Shown here piece after piece: positions 1 through 7,477 of a stretch of 14,723 nt of DNA; the first letter of the stretch is position 1; each line of letters starts with the position of its first letter. The stretch comes from Candidatus Eiseniibacteriota bacterium (GTDB taxonomy: Bacteria; Joyebacterota; Joyebacteria; Joyebacterales; Joyebacteraceae): assembly GCA_030630395.1 (NCBI GenBank), contig DAOVNE010000009.1, positions 1 to 14,723 of the forward strand. The letters are read 5' to 3'. Under the pieces are notes generated by a model, which saw only the letters and a program-made list of their open reading frames with translations, searched no databases and had not been told where the DNA came from. The translations under genes and the position numbers were made by a program.

Positions 1-84
1 CAGCTCTTCTTCTGTGCTTGAGAAGAAAAGATGGGATACGTCAGCGAGGCTCTTCGGCGTCTTTTCGCTTGTGCTGCTGCTCAT
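1..84 (-). CDS. Hypothetical protein, N-terminal 28 residues only (cut by window edge)
   Basis: An ATG at 84-82 opens a frame that runs off the left edge. The visible protein begins MSSSTSEKTPKSLADVSHLF and continues with a Ser/Glu-rich stretch. An in-frame TGA lies two codons upstream of this ATG, so it is the first possible start. The ribosome binding site is weak. The gene follows parA on the same strand after a 45-nt gap, so the two are probably co-transcribed. The N-terminus is polar and has no signal peptide, which fits a cytoplasmic protein. A short Ser/Thr/Lys-rich leader followed by a hydrophobic SLADVSHLFF patch could be a docking peptide for the neighbouring ATPase, but this is inference. 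I do not recognise the family. The opposite strand is also open here and would encode a hydrophobic segment, which is the main alternative reading. Confidence 0.55.
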   Translation of the reverse strand, partial: MSSSTSEKTPKSLADVSHLFFSSTEEEL

Positions 85-129
85 CTTGATTCAGCCCGAA
101 GATCTCTCTAGGTCCTGTTGCACAGGCTG

Positions 130-1251
130 CTAGCCGCGCCTGTACACCTCTATTATGCAATCCTCATTCGGATCTGTTCTATTCCCGTTCGCGGGGTCCG
201 GTCTCCACGCCCCATCGACAACGAACTTGTACAGATGGCGTCCCGGCCCAAGATCCACCGTCGTATGCCACACACCATTGGATTCGCGCTTGAGCACAAC
301 ACCATGCTCGCGATCCCAGTTGTTGAAGCTCCCGATCAGCTCGACATCGTTGGCCTCTGGAGCCACGAGTGAGAAGAGGATCCCCCCTTCCACGAAGTGC
401 GGACCGGGTTGCGACAGAATCCAGTCGTCCATCCCGCGTTCCAGCCCTGACGTCTCGGCCTCCTTCACGGGCTCGAACTCCTCGCTCGTGAGGCGCTCCT
501 CGTCCGCGATCACCTCCTGGGTCAGCGCCTTGTAGTCGCGGGCACCGGTGCACGTCCGCGCGTAGTGCGAAATCGCGACTCCCCAGTTCGCGGCCTCCCG
601 GAAGCGAACGGTCCGTCTGATGACGGTATCAAACATCTCGCGCCCGAAGCGGATCTGGGCCTCACGAAGAAACTCCTGCGAAAAGCGAGTTCGCTTGTCG
701 AACATCGTGAGAAGCACGCGGATGCGCTTCTTGAGACCGAGCTGCTCACGCACAAGGTTGATTGAATCTGTGACCTTGAGGGCGCCGTGCAGTGAGTAGA
801 ACGAAGGTTCCATCACCACCATGGCCTCGTCGCAGGCTACGATGGCATTGAAGGTCAGAAGTCCCACGCTCGGCGGACAGTCTACGATTGCGTAGTCGAA
901 GTTGCCCTCTACGACGTCGAGCTTTCGTCTGAGACGATTCTCCCTATCCGGCTGGCCCGACAGCTGCTGCTCGGCAGCCGACAACACCACGTTCGATGGA
1001 ACCACGTGCAGGTTCTCAGTAACCTCCACTGACACGTCATCGATCGACACCTGTGGGTTCATCAGAACGTCGTAGGTGGAGGTGGTGAGGTTATCCGTGT
1101 CGACACCGAGGCCGATCGAAGCATGGGACTGCGGATCGCAGTCCACGAGCAGGACTCTCTTCCCGAAATCGGCAAGATACGATGCGAGGTTCACTGCGGT
1201 AGTTGTTTTGCCGCAACCACCCTTCTGGTTGACGACCGCAATCGACCGCAT
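130..1251 (-). CDS. ParA/Soj-type partitioning ATPase with C-terminal CBM48-like glycogen-binding domain
   Basis: This 373-residue protein has two parts. Residues 1-250 form a ParA/MinD P-loop ATPase: deviant Walker A KGGCGKTT at 10-17 with signature Lys10 and catalytic Lys15, Walker A' VDCDPQ at 36-41, and Walker B AIVDCPP at 121-127. Such ATPases dimerise on ATP, bind DNA or membrane, and position chromosomes, plasmids or protein assemblies. After an acidic linker (251-283), residues 284-370 match the CBM48/AMPK-beta early-set fold: VELIGSFNNWD near 303, then GPGRHLYKFVVDGAW at 335-349 and an Asp/Asn-rich end. That fold binds glycogen or starch. A plain chromosomal ParA is about 250-260 residues, so the tail is extra. 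The start has a near-perfect ribosome binding site (AAGGAGGT, 8 nt upstream), and a TTGACA-type promoter lies in the gap after pmbA. No parB or parS-like site is visible. The ATPase call is firm; glucan binding by the tail is predicted from fold motifs only. Confidence 0.93.
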   Translation of the reverse strand: MRSIAVVNQKGGCGKTTTAVNLASYLADFGKRVLLVDCDPQSHASIGLGVDTDNLTTSTYDVLMNPQVSIDDVSVEVTENLHVVPSNVVLSAAEQQLSGQPDRENRLRRKLDVVEGNFDYAIVDCPPSVGLLTFNAIVACDEAMVVMEPSFYSLHGALKVTDSINLVREQLGLKKRIRVLLTMFDKRTRFSQEFLREAQIRFGREMFDTVIRRTVRFREAANWGVAISHYARTCTGARDYKALTQEVIADEERLTSEEFEPVKEAETSGLERGMDDWILSQPGPHFVEGGILFSLVAPEANDVELIGSFNNWDREHGVVLKRESNGVWHTTVDLGPGRHLYKFVVDGAWRPDPANGNRTDPNEDCIIEVYRRG

Positions 1252-1321
1252 TCCAGACCTCCTTAAGTGTAGAGAGCATCGTTCGAGAGAGTAGTGCTAG
1301 AGTGAGAAATCTGGTGAACGA

Positions 1322-1350
1322 AGCGTAGACGTTCTGCGCGGCATTGTCAA
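1322..1350 (-). promoter_or_regulatory. Candidate sigma70 promoter for parA
   Basis: Reading the minus strand in the 120-nt gap between pmbA and parA, a perfect -35 TTGACA (1345-1350) is followed after exactly 17 nt by TACGCT (1322-1327). Transcription would start near 1315, giving a leader of about 60 nt before the parA ribosome binding site. The -10 is a poor match, so confidence is moderate. It would let parA and the gene after it be expressed apart from the amylase-tldD-pmbA genes. Confidence 0.45.
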
Positions 1351-1371
1351 GACGGATGTCAGACAAACGGG

Positions 1372-2709
1372 CTACCCGCACGTGATGGTCACACCGTCGA
1401 ACGATATGTACGGGACAACGACGCTGAAGAGACGCTCCGTCTCTCGCGAGACAGCCGTGATGCCCGGGAGAAGCTCGAATATGTCGCCCGCGATCATGGT
1501 CCCAGAGAGTGGCTCTGCCAGCTTGCCCCCCCGAATCATGTGGCCTCCCTTGACGACTCCCGAGAAGTCCCCGCTGACCGGATCGACGTTCCCGGAGAAC
1601 CTCGTCACGAGAACTCCTCGATCCGTTCCCGCTATCATGTCCTCGAGAGCGGTCTCCCCCGCCTTGACGACGACGTTGGTCGTGGAGACAGACGGAACCG
1701 ATGAGGCCCCTCCGCCGGCGTGACCGTTGCTCGCTCTGCCGTCCTTCCGTCCCGTGTAGGAGTCGAATATGTAGTTCCGGAGCACTCCGCTTTCGACCAG
1801 CGGCAGGGTCTTGGGAGCGATGCCCTCGCGGTCGAACGATGTGGTCGCGAATCCGCCCGGAAGGGCCGCATCGTCCGTGACCGTCAGGATGTCACCGGCG
1901 ACGCTCTTCCCCAGGAGATCACAGAACCTGCTCGTTCCCTTCTGCACGGCAGACGCATTCACGGAGTGTTCGATCGGATAGACGACGATGTCGGCCGCGG
2001 CCTTGGGCGCGAGTATAACCGTTCCATTGAAGCTCTCACCTTTGACCGCGCCCAGCGAATCCACGACCTTGGCCGCAAACACCCTCGCCACAGACGCCGG
2101 GTCGATTCCGGAGGCCGAACGGGAGCTGTCAAACTGGTAGTCGAACGATGAGATCTCCTCGCCGTCCCTCGCCATGCCCATGATGTAGCAGTAGATGCTG
2201 CTCTCAGTCTCTATGGCCCGCACGCCCTTTGAACTCACGATCGCCTTCGTCCCGAACTCCGCGGCCACTCCGCCGCCATCGATCGTCACTCGCTCATCGT
2301 ACTGCCTCGAAGCGTGAAGCATCGCCAGGGCGTCTTCGACAGCGTGCTCCACACCGTAGGACTCCATTGCCGGATCGAAGATCCCGTCTCGCTTTGAGAT
2401 CGGTGTCGGATCCGGAAGCCCGTTGTGGCTGTCGGGAGGAGCCGCGGCCGCTATACCGAGCGCGCGCTCCACCGACGTGCGTGCGTCTTCCTCCCTGAGG
2501 CTATTGACATAGGCGAACCCAAGACTGCCACCCCGGAAGACCCTTATGCCCAACCCGTCCGTTCCCATGCTCTTTGCGATCTGGATGTCGTTCTTCTGCA
2601 GATCGGCATCGACCTGTCTGCCGGTCACGGCATATGCCTCGGCCTCATCCGCACCGGCGCTCTTGGCCATCTCCACGGCCGCATCGCAGATCATCAGAAG
2701 ATCGTTCAT
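1372..2709 (-). CDS. pmbA: PmbA/TldE, non-catalytic partner of the TldD metalloprotease
   Basis: This 445-residue protein is the second half of a TldD/PmbA pair. The family forms a TldD-TldE heterodimer that degrades unfolded or modified peptides; in E. coli it matures microcin B17 and helps remove the CcdA antitoxin. PmbA shares the TldD fold but lacks zinc ligands. Here the segment matching TldD's HEAIGH reads HSVNAS, as expected for the inactive partner. Other family traits are the N-terminal AxxAGADEAEAY region, GRKDGRASNGHAGGG in the C-terminal half, and SGDFSGVVKGGHMIRGGK near the end. The open frame extends upstream, but the ATG at 2709 is chosen because it has GGGGAGA about 6 nt upstream and gives the usual family length (about 450); the upstream extension is Arg-rich and unlike the family. 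The gene lies 101 nt after tldD on the same strand. Confidence 0.93.
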   Translation of the reverse strand: MNDLLMICDAAVEMAKSAGADEAEAYAVTGRQVDADLQKNDIQIAKSMGTDGLGIRVFRGGSLGFAYVNSLREEDARTSVERALGIAAAAPPDSHNGLPDPTPISKRDGIFDPAMESYGVEHAVEDALAMLHASRQYDERVTIDGGGVAAEFGTKAIVSSKGVRAIETESSIYCYIMGMARDGEEISSFDYQFDSSRSASGIDPASVARVFAAKVVDSLGAVKGESFNGTVILAPKAAADIVVYPIEHSVNASAVQKGTSRFCDLLGKSVAGDILTVTDDAALPGGFATTSFDREGIAPKTLPLVESGVLRNYIFDSYTGRKDGRASNGHAGGGASSVPSVSTTNVVVKAGETALEDMIAGTDRGVLVTRFSGNVDPVSGDFSGVVKGGHMIRGGKLAEPLSGTMIAGDIFELLPGITAVSRETERLFSVVVPYISFDGVTITCG

Positions 2710-2810
2710 CCGCTTCTCCCCTCGTGGTTCGTGGTCTTGCCCGTCAGACTCGTTTTCAGTCACTACCAGTGTGTCCCGGCGCGAGAGCCGTGTAGAGAGC
2801 GCCGAGTGAT

Positions 2811-4199
2811 CTAGCGCCCGCCGACGACGACCTTGCACCGGACATGGGGCCCGCCCCCATCCACTTTCGCTGGCTGTCCCTTGCCGCAGTGACCGGTTCC
2901 TATCGCCCACTCGAAATCGGAGCTCACGCTGTCTACACTCTTCAGCACATCAAACGCATCGCCGGAGATCGAGGCGCCACGCAGGAGCTTCCCAACCTTG
3001 CCGTTCTTGATCTCGTAGGCCTCCTGCACGCCGAACATGAACTCGGCGTTTGAGTCGGCCTGACCGCTTCCCGCACCCCGCATCAGAAGCCCGTTCGCCA
3101 CTCCCCCAACCATCTCGTCAAACGAATCCTCCCCTGGCTCGAGGTAGGTGTTCCGCATTCTAATGAGCGGCTCGTCCCGGTAGAGCCAGGCTCTCGCGTT
3201 CCCGGTCGGCGCGACGCCGAACCTCGCCGCCGACTCGCGATCGTGCAGGTACGACGTCAGAACGCCACCGTCAATGATGACGGTCTTCTGGGCGGGCACT
3301 CCCTCGTCGTCGACCAGGACCACTCCGCCCGCGCACTTCACCCCCATGTAGACGGGTCCGCTGTCGACCAGCGTCACGAGTTCGCTGGCAACTTGCTTCC
3401 CCAGCTTTCCCGCCGCGGCAGAGCCCGAGAGAACGAAGTCGGCCTCCACGGTGTGGCCTATCGCCTCATGCGCAAGCAGGCCGACAAGATCGGGCGCCAT
3501 AACGACCGTGGTCATGCCTCCCGGAGCGTACGGCGCTGAGAGAAGGTCTACCGCCACCCTTCCTACGTGTTCCGAGAGCGACTCCGGCGTCCATCGCGTG
3601 AAGAGATCCGACCATCCTCCGGTGACTCCGTCACCGTGATAGCTGAAGGTCATCTCGTCGCCCTCTGCGGCGACGGCGCTCGCGACGAACTCCAGTTTCG
3701 TGTCCTCTATATGAGCGTCGGCCCCATCAGTTGAGACGATCCACTTCTCATCCACGAGTTCGGTGTACCTGCACATGGCGGAGCGGATCTTGGAGGACGA
3801 CTCACGTGCGCGCTTCTCTGTCTCCACGACGAGGGACGTCTTCTCCTCGGTCGAGTGCGAAGCGACATCCTCTGCGTCACCGCTTCTGAAGTCACCGACG
3901 GCAAGCTCACAGTCGGCCAGTCGTTCGATTTTCTCGCTCCTGCCCCCGGACGACTGCTCCGCGGCTACCGTAGCGTCCCGGACCGCCGTCTTGATGCTCG
4001 ATACGTCCATGTTCGACGTACTGGAGAACCCCCACGTTCCATTCACGAGGACTCTGACGCCGACCCCGCAGGTCTTCCTGTAGGCGGCCGCCTCAAGCTC
4101 CCCCTTGCGGACGACGATCTGAAGCGAGCGGCGGTCGTGCATCCGGAGTTCAGTCCAGTGCTTCGCATCCGCCACCACCATTTTGAGCACATCCCGCAT
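2811..4199 (-). CDS. tldD: TldD, catalytic zinc metalloprotease subunit
   Basis: This 462-residue protein is the catalytic subunit of the TldD/TldE protease. The family motif HEAIGHTVEAD is complete: His244, Glu245 and His249 provide metal ligands and the catalytic base. A conserved cysteine in GHCGKGQ (Cys438), near the C-terminus, is the expected further zinc ligand. The enzyme is cytoplasmic and takes an extended peptide into the cavity between the two subunits. The length agrees with the family (about 480). The ATG at 4199 has GGGGGAG about 7 nt upstream and starts only 24 nt after the amylase stop codon, so amylase, tldD and pmbA look like one transcript. No RiPP precursor, toxin-antitoxin pair or other known substrate is encoded in the window, so its substrate here is unknown. 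Confidence 0.96.
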   Translation of the reverse strand: MRDVLKMVVADAKHWTELRMHDRRSLQIVVRKGELEAAAYRKTCGVGVRVLVNGTWGFSSTSNMDVSSIKTAVRDATVAAEQSSGGRSEKIERLADCELAVGDFRSGDAEDVASHSTEEKTSLVVETEKRARESSSKIRSAMCRYTELVDEKWIVSTDGADAHIEDTKLEFVASAVAAEGDEMTFSYHGDGVTGGWSDLFTRWTPESLSEHVGRVAVDLLSAPYAPGGMTTVVMAPDLVGLLAHEAIGHTVEADFVLSGSAAAGKLGKQVASELVTLVDSGPVYMGVKCAGGVVLVDDEGVPAQKTVIIDGGVLTSYLHDRESAARFGVAPTGNARAWLYRDEPLIRMRNTYLEPGEDSFDEMVGGVANGLLMRGAGSGQADSNAEFMFGVQEAYEIKNGKVGKLLRGASISGDAFDVLKSVDSVSSDFEWAIGTGHCGKGQPAKVDGGGPHVRCKVVVGGR

Positions 4200-4223
4200 C
4201 TTCCACTCCCCCGCTTGCGACGG

Positions 4224-6611
4224 TCATCGGCTCTGAGGCACAAGAACGGCTCCCCCGAACGGACCGAGACGAACAGTAACAACGACCCCATCTCCCACCT
4301 TCTCGATCGGGTACTGCTCACCGTCCAGAAGGCTATGCATCGAACCCGACGAGCCCCCGGCTGCCAGGAAGGCAGCGGCGCTCGCGGCCCCTATGGGAAT
4401 ATGCACGGTCACCTCACGACCCCGCGCGTTTAGGGCGACCACGGCCACATCCTGATCGCTCTTCCTCAGGAACGCGTAGACGCCGTCGTCGGCAAGAAGC
4501 GTCTCGAACGACCCGCGTCTGAGACACACATGCTCCTGTCTGATTGCCAGGAACTCCCGGAAGTCATCGTGGAGTGCGACGCGCGGTGGATCCTCGGCCC
4601 ACTCCCAGTTGAACGTCCTGCGGCAGTCCGGATCGCCACCGCCATCCATCAGCACCTCGTCCCCGTAGTAGATGTGAGGAGCTCCAACGTTTGTCGCGGC
4701 GAATAGAAACGCCAGACGGACCTTCCTCGCGTCTCCGCCGCAGACTCGCAGGAACCGCTCTGTGTCGTGGCTGCCGACCAGGTTCATCATGGCTTGGGCG
4801 CCCTCGTCGGTGTAGGTGAACCTGCCCAGGGCGAGCGCCCTGCCGAAATCCGGTGCCTTCATGCTCCCCTCGGCGATGAAACTCGTCACCGGGTCACGAA
4901 AGGACTTGTAGTTCATGACGGCGTCGAAATAGCGCCCGTTCACGTGGTCGGGAGAGGCGCCCCAGAGCTCTCCGACGATGTAGGCGTCAGGCTTGACGCC
5001 CTTCACGCGCTCGCGGAAGAGCTCCCAAAACCAGAACGGCACCTCGCCGGCAACATCGAGGCGATAGCCATCGACGCCGGCATCGACAAGCCAGTACTCG
5101 GCCATGTCGAGGAGGTGGTCAACGAGCGGCCAGTTCGGTTCCGCCTCGGCAATGTCCGTGATCGAGTTCTCCTCCGGGTTCGGGCGAGAGAGGTCGAAAT
5201 TCAGATTGGGCATCTGGCCGAATCCCCACCAGCAGTCGTAGTCGTCCCCCCCACCGCTCAGCTGTCCGTCCGGAAGCGGCCAGCGGTGCCACTCGTACCA
5301 GTCCCAGTACTCGGACTCGTCGCCTTTCTCCCGGGTGTCCACGAAGGCCCAGTGCGTCTCACCCGTGTGGTTGATGGCGAGATCGAGCACGACCCGCATG
5401 CCCCGCTCATGGCAGTCATCGACAAAGGCCGCGAACTCCTCGTTCGTCCCCATGTGCGGGTCGATGATGCGATAGTCAGCGGCATCGTACTTGTGGCTGC
5501 TCTTCGACTCGAAGATCGGGTTCAGGTAGATGATGGTTATCCCAAGGTCCTCAAGGTAGTCGAGTCCGTCGCGGAGTCCGGCGACGTCCCCGCCATAGAA
5601 CGAGTACCAGTCCGGCTTCCCGTCCGTGCGGTACGGACTCGCGGAGAGCCCGGACACGTCGTGCCAGTCGTCGACAAGGTGGAAGTACTCATCGTCGAGC
5701 TTCCCCGATTCCGGCAGGTCGGTGAGCCCTTCGTAGTACGCCTCGGAGAAGTCCGGATCGTTGTCCGGGTTCCCATTGGCGAAGCGCTCGGGGAAGATCT
5801 GGTAGAAGACACCATCCTTGACCCAGTCGGGCGTCTCGAAGATGACGTTCTCATCTACTACGAAATCGTAGTGCCCCACACCCTCCTCTGCGCCGGCCTC
5901 GGCAATCCCGTCCGGTCCAAGCCAGATCACCGTCTCGCCGTCGACAAGCGCGAACCGATACTCAAGGCGCTCATCCAGTTCAAGTCTGCGCGCGTAGTAG
6001 TCGTGTTGCCCATCGCTACCGGTAAGCTCCATCCGAAACCCGGAGGAAGCTCCGGAGACGAGCCAGATCGAGACGCGCTCGATGTCCCCCGCCCAGGTCT
6101 TCAGCCGCAGGGTGACAGTCCCGTCGGCATTGAGAGCACGGCTCCAAGCTCCCGTGCCGTGTTCGAGACCCTCGGTCAGTACCTGACCGTCTCCGCGACT
6201 GAGGATTATCGATTCGAACGTGTCGTCGACAACGATGACCGAGTTGTTCCCCCCGAATCCGTCCGGGTGAAAGCCCTTGGCGGTCATGTCGGTGATCCAC
6301 GCGCCGTCCGCGACGAACTTGTACTGGTACTCCCCCGCGGGAAGCGGAAGCACAGCCTGGAATCGGCCGGACACTGCCCGCATCGGGGTGGCGTCGGTAC
6401 TCCAGTCATTGAATGTCCCGGCAAGGAAGACCTGTCGGTAGGTCTCCTCTGTTTCGAAATCGAACCGGACCTTCTTGAGAATGCCGGCCTGGTCCTTGTC
6501 GTCAGAGACGTCTGCAGAGACGTTTGCCGAACCCGCGGCTGCGAAGAGAAGAAGCGCCGCCAATGCGACGATGAAGGCGGTCGTGCCCCTCAGTGCGCGT
6601 GACGATAGCAT
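4224..6611 (-). CDS. Secreted GH13 alpha-amylase-family glycosidase with N-terminal CBM48 and CBM34-like domains
   Basis: This 795-residue protein hydrolyses or rearranges alpha-glucosidic bonds outside the cytoplasm. A Sec signal peptide covers residues 1-29 (hydrophobic 12-26, likely cleavage after GSA). Residues about 44-128 form a CBM48-like early-set domain with VFLAGTFNDW and GEYQYKFVADGAW. Residues about 131-255 look like the CBM34-type N-domain of neopullulanases and cyclomaltodextrinases. The GH13 barrel starts at GVFYQIFPERFANG (267) and carries all four signature regions: DLAINH (410-415), GYRLDV with nucleophile Asp519, VGELW with acid/base Glu548, and GSHD with transition-state stabiliser Asp616. 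A beta-sandwich C-domain follows from about 700. The architecture favours a neopullulanase- or maltogenic-amylase-like enzyme, but specificity cannot be fixed by eye. The start has AAAGGAGG about 6 nt upstream. A 24-nt gap precedes tldD. Confidence 0.95.
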   Translation of the reverse strand: MLSSRALRGTTAFIVALAALLLFAAAGSANVSADVSDDKDQAGILKKVRFDFETEETYRQVFLAGTFNDWSTDATPMRAVSGRFQAVLPLPAGEYQYKFVADGAWITDMTAKGFHPDGFGGNNSVIVVDDTFESIILSRGDGQVLTEGLEHGTGAWSRALNADGTVTLRLKTWAGDIERVSIWLVSGASSGFRMELTGSDGQHDYYARRLELDERLEYRFALVDGETVIWLGPDGIAEAGAEEGVGHYDFVVDENVIFETPDWVKDGVFYQIFPERFANGNPDNDPDFSEAYYEGLTDLPESGKLDDEYFHLVDDWHDVSGLSASPYRTDGKPDWYSFYGGDVAGLRDGLDYLEDLGITIIYLNPIFESKSSHKYDAADYRIIDPHMGTNEEFAAFVDDCHERGMRVVLDLAINHTGETHWAFVDTREKGDESEYWDWYEWHRWPLPDGQLSGGGDDYDCWWGFGQMPNLNFDLSRPNPEENSITDIAEAEPNWPLVDHLLDMAEYWLVDAGVDGYRLDVAGEVPFWFWELFRERVKGVKPDAYIVGELWGASPDHVNGRYFDAVMNYKSFRDPVTSFIAEGSMKAPDFGRALALGRFTYTDEGAQAMMNLVGSHDTERFLRVCGGDARKVRLAFLFAATNVGAPHIYYGDEVLMDGGGDPDCRRTFNWEWAEDPPRVALHDDFREFLAIRQEHVCLRRGSFETLLADDGVYAFLRKSDQDVAVVALNARGREVTVHIPIGAASAAAFLAAGGSSGSMHSLLDGEQYPIEKVGDGVVVTVRLGPFGGAVLVPQSR

Positions 6612-6674
6612 GATGGCCCTCCTTTTGGCCGTGCTCGAGACTGAATCGTGTGCCTGAAGGATCCTCTCCGCACG

Positions 6675-6704
6675 ATACTACCGAACGGTGCGACAAGACC
6701 GCAA
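6675..6704 (-). promoter_or_regulatory. Weak candidate promoter for the amylase-tldD-pmbA transcript
   Basis: On the minus strand, TTGCGG (6699-6704) is separated by 18 nt from TAGTAT (6675-6680), about 64 nt before the amylase start codon. The -10 matches at four of six positions and the -35 at three. It sits just after the putative terminator of the rubredoxin operon, which is the expected place for a promoter, but the boxes are not strong. Confidence 0.28.
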
Positions 6705-6712
6705 CGCCAAAG

Positions 6713-6753
6713 AGATGCGCCCCCGGATCTCATCGACCAGAGGGCGCACATCT
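6713..6753 (-). terminator. Candidate terminator hairpin after the rubredoxin gene
   Basis: An inverted repeat pairs AGAT-GCGCCC (6713-6722) with GGGCGC-AC-ATCT (6742-6753). There are ten paired bases, one 2-nt bulge and a 19-nt loop. On the minus strand the stem is followed by CTCTTTGG, a short T-run; on the plus strand by TTTAGG. It lies 20 nt after the rubredoxin stop and before the amylase promoter region, which fits the end of the ferritin-like/rubredoxin operon. The long loop and short T-run keep confidence moderate. Confidence 0.4.
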
Positions 6754-6772
6754 TTAGGGCATTATGAGGCTG

Positions 6773-6928
6773 CTACTCCTCTTCGAACTGATCCTTGCCC
6801 GCACCACAAACCGGACAGACCCAGTCGTCGGGGAGCGCATCGAATGCCGTCCCAACCACAACGCCGTTATCCGGATCACCCTGGTCCGGGTCGTATATGT
6901 ACCCACAGATGAGGCACTTGTACTTCAT
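6773..6928 (-). CDS. Rubredoxin
   Basis: This 51-residue protein has the complete rubredoxin Fe(Cys)4 signature: Cys5-x-x-Cys8 in CLICGY and Cys38-x-x-Cys41 in CPVCGA, with the family-typical [11 protein letters not shown] and [11 protein letters not shown] segments. It is a small cytoplasmic electron carrier. The open frame extends further upstream, but the ATG at 6928 is correct because GGAGGGATCCC precedes it directly and the protein then has the standard rubredoxin length. The gene follows the second ferritin-like gene after 19 nt. By context it is the electron donor to one or both of the diiron proteins, so the module corresponds to a rubrerythrin split into separate diiron and rubredoxin polypeptides. 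Confidence 0.97.
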   Translation of the reverse strand: MKYKCLICGYIYDPDQGDPDNGVVVGTAFDALPDDWVCPVCGAGKDQFEEE

Positions 6929-6947
6929 GGGATCCCTCCAGTTACGG

Positions 6948-7457
6948 CTACTTAGCCTTCTCCTTGTCCTTGAGGATCTTGTCCAGACGCTTCGTGATCT
7001 GGACGACGTGACTCTTCTCCTCATCGATCAGACGCGCGAGAGCCTTCTTCGCCCCGCTCTTGGTGTTCACCCGAAACGCCTCCGTGTAGTACAGAACGGC
7101 GTCTTTCTCGACTGCCAGAGCGAGTTCCAGTGCGGTCTCGGCGTTGTACTTCCTTCTAGTGACCTTCGCCATCTTGGCGATACCCCTGAAGATCCCGCCA
7201 TCCACGAGTGAGCTGATGTAGGCCGACGTCTCCTTGTCCTGCTCCGCCGTCTGCTTGCCCATCCCCCCTGAGGTCTCGAGCTCAAGGGTCTCGAAGAAGG
7301 CCAGATGCTGCTTTTCATCTCGCGCGAGCCTTCTGAAGATTCGCTTCGTGGCCGCGTCATCTGCTTTCTCAGCCATCGTCGTGTAGAAATCCAGACCCGC
7401 CTCTTCGATGGCTATACCGACGCGATAGATCTCGTCCTCACTCAAATACTCGATCAT
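6948..7457 (-). CDS. Ferritin-like diiron protein (rubrerythrin-family four-helix bundle)
   Basis: This 169-residue mostly helical protein has two copies of the E...ExxH pattern that builds a carboxylate-bridged diiron site: Glu19 in IEEAG, Glu48-x-x-His51 in DEKQH, Glu117 in VEKDA, and Glu147-x-x-His150 in EEKSH. This is the rubrerythrin-like ferritin superfamily, whose members reduce hydrogen peroxide or oxygen in anaerobes. It lacks the C-terminal rubredoxin domain of classical rubrerythrin, and a free rubredoxin gene follows 19 nt later. The C-terminus is Lys-rich. The ATG at 7457 has TTGGAGG about 7 nt upstream, and the gene starts 20 nt after the preceding ferritin-like gene, so all three are clearly one operon. 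Whether it acts as a peroxidase, in iron storage or as an oxygen sensor cannot be decided from sequence. Confidence 0.9.
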   Translation of the reverse strand: MIEYLSEDEIYRVGIAIEEAGLDFYTTMAEKADDAATKRIFRRLARDEKQHLAFFETLELETSGGMGKQTAEQDKETSAYISSLVDGGIFRGIAKMAKVTRRKYNAETALELALAVEKDAVLYYTEAFRVNTKSGAKKALARLIDEEKSHVVQITKRLDKILKDKEKAK

Positions 7458-7477
7458 CAGGAACCTCCAAGTGCAGC

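Noticed and set aside
2..133. Plus-strand frame encoding a hydrophobic segment at the left edge
   Set aside because: It has no visible start, is antisense to a better-placed minus-strand start codon downstream of parA, and its end runs past the parA stop.
2710..2910. Longer 512-residue version of PmbA starting at 2910
   Set aside because: It would overlap the end of tldD by 100 nt, its extra 67 residues are Arg/Ser-rich and not family-like, and the ATG at 2709 has a good ribosome binding site.
4767..6602. A 611-codon open frame on the plus strand opposite the amylase gene
   Set aside because: It mirrors the amylase coding sequence in a GC-rich genome. Its product is rich in Val/Arg/Asp without recognisable motifs, whereas the minus-strand protein has all GH13 signatures.
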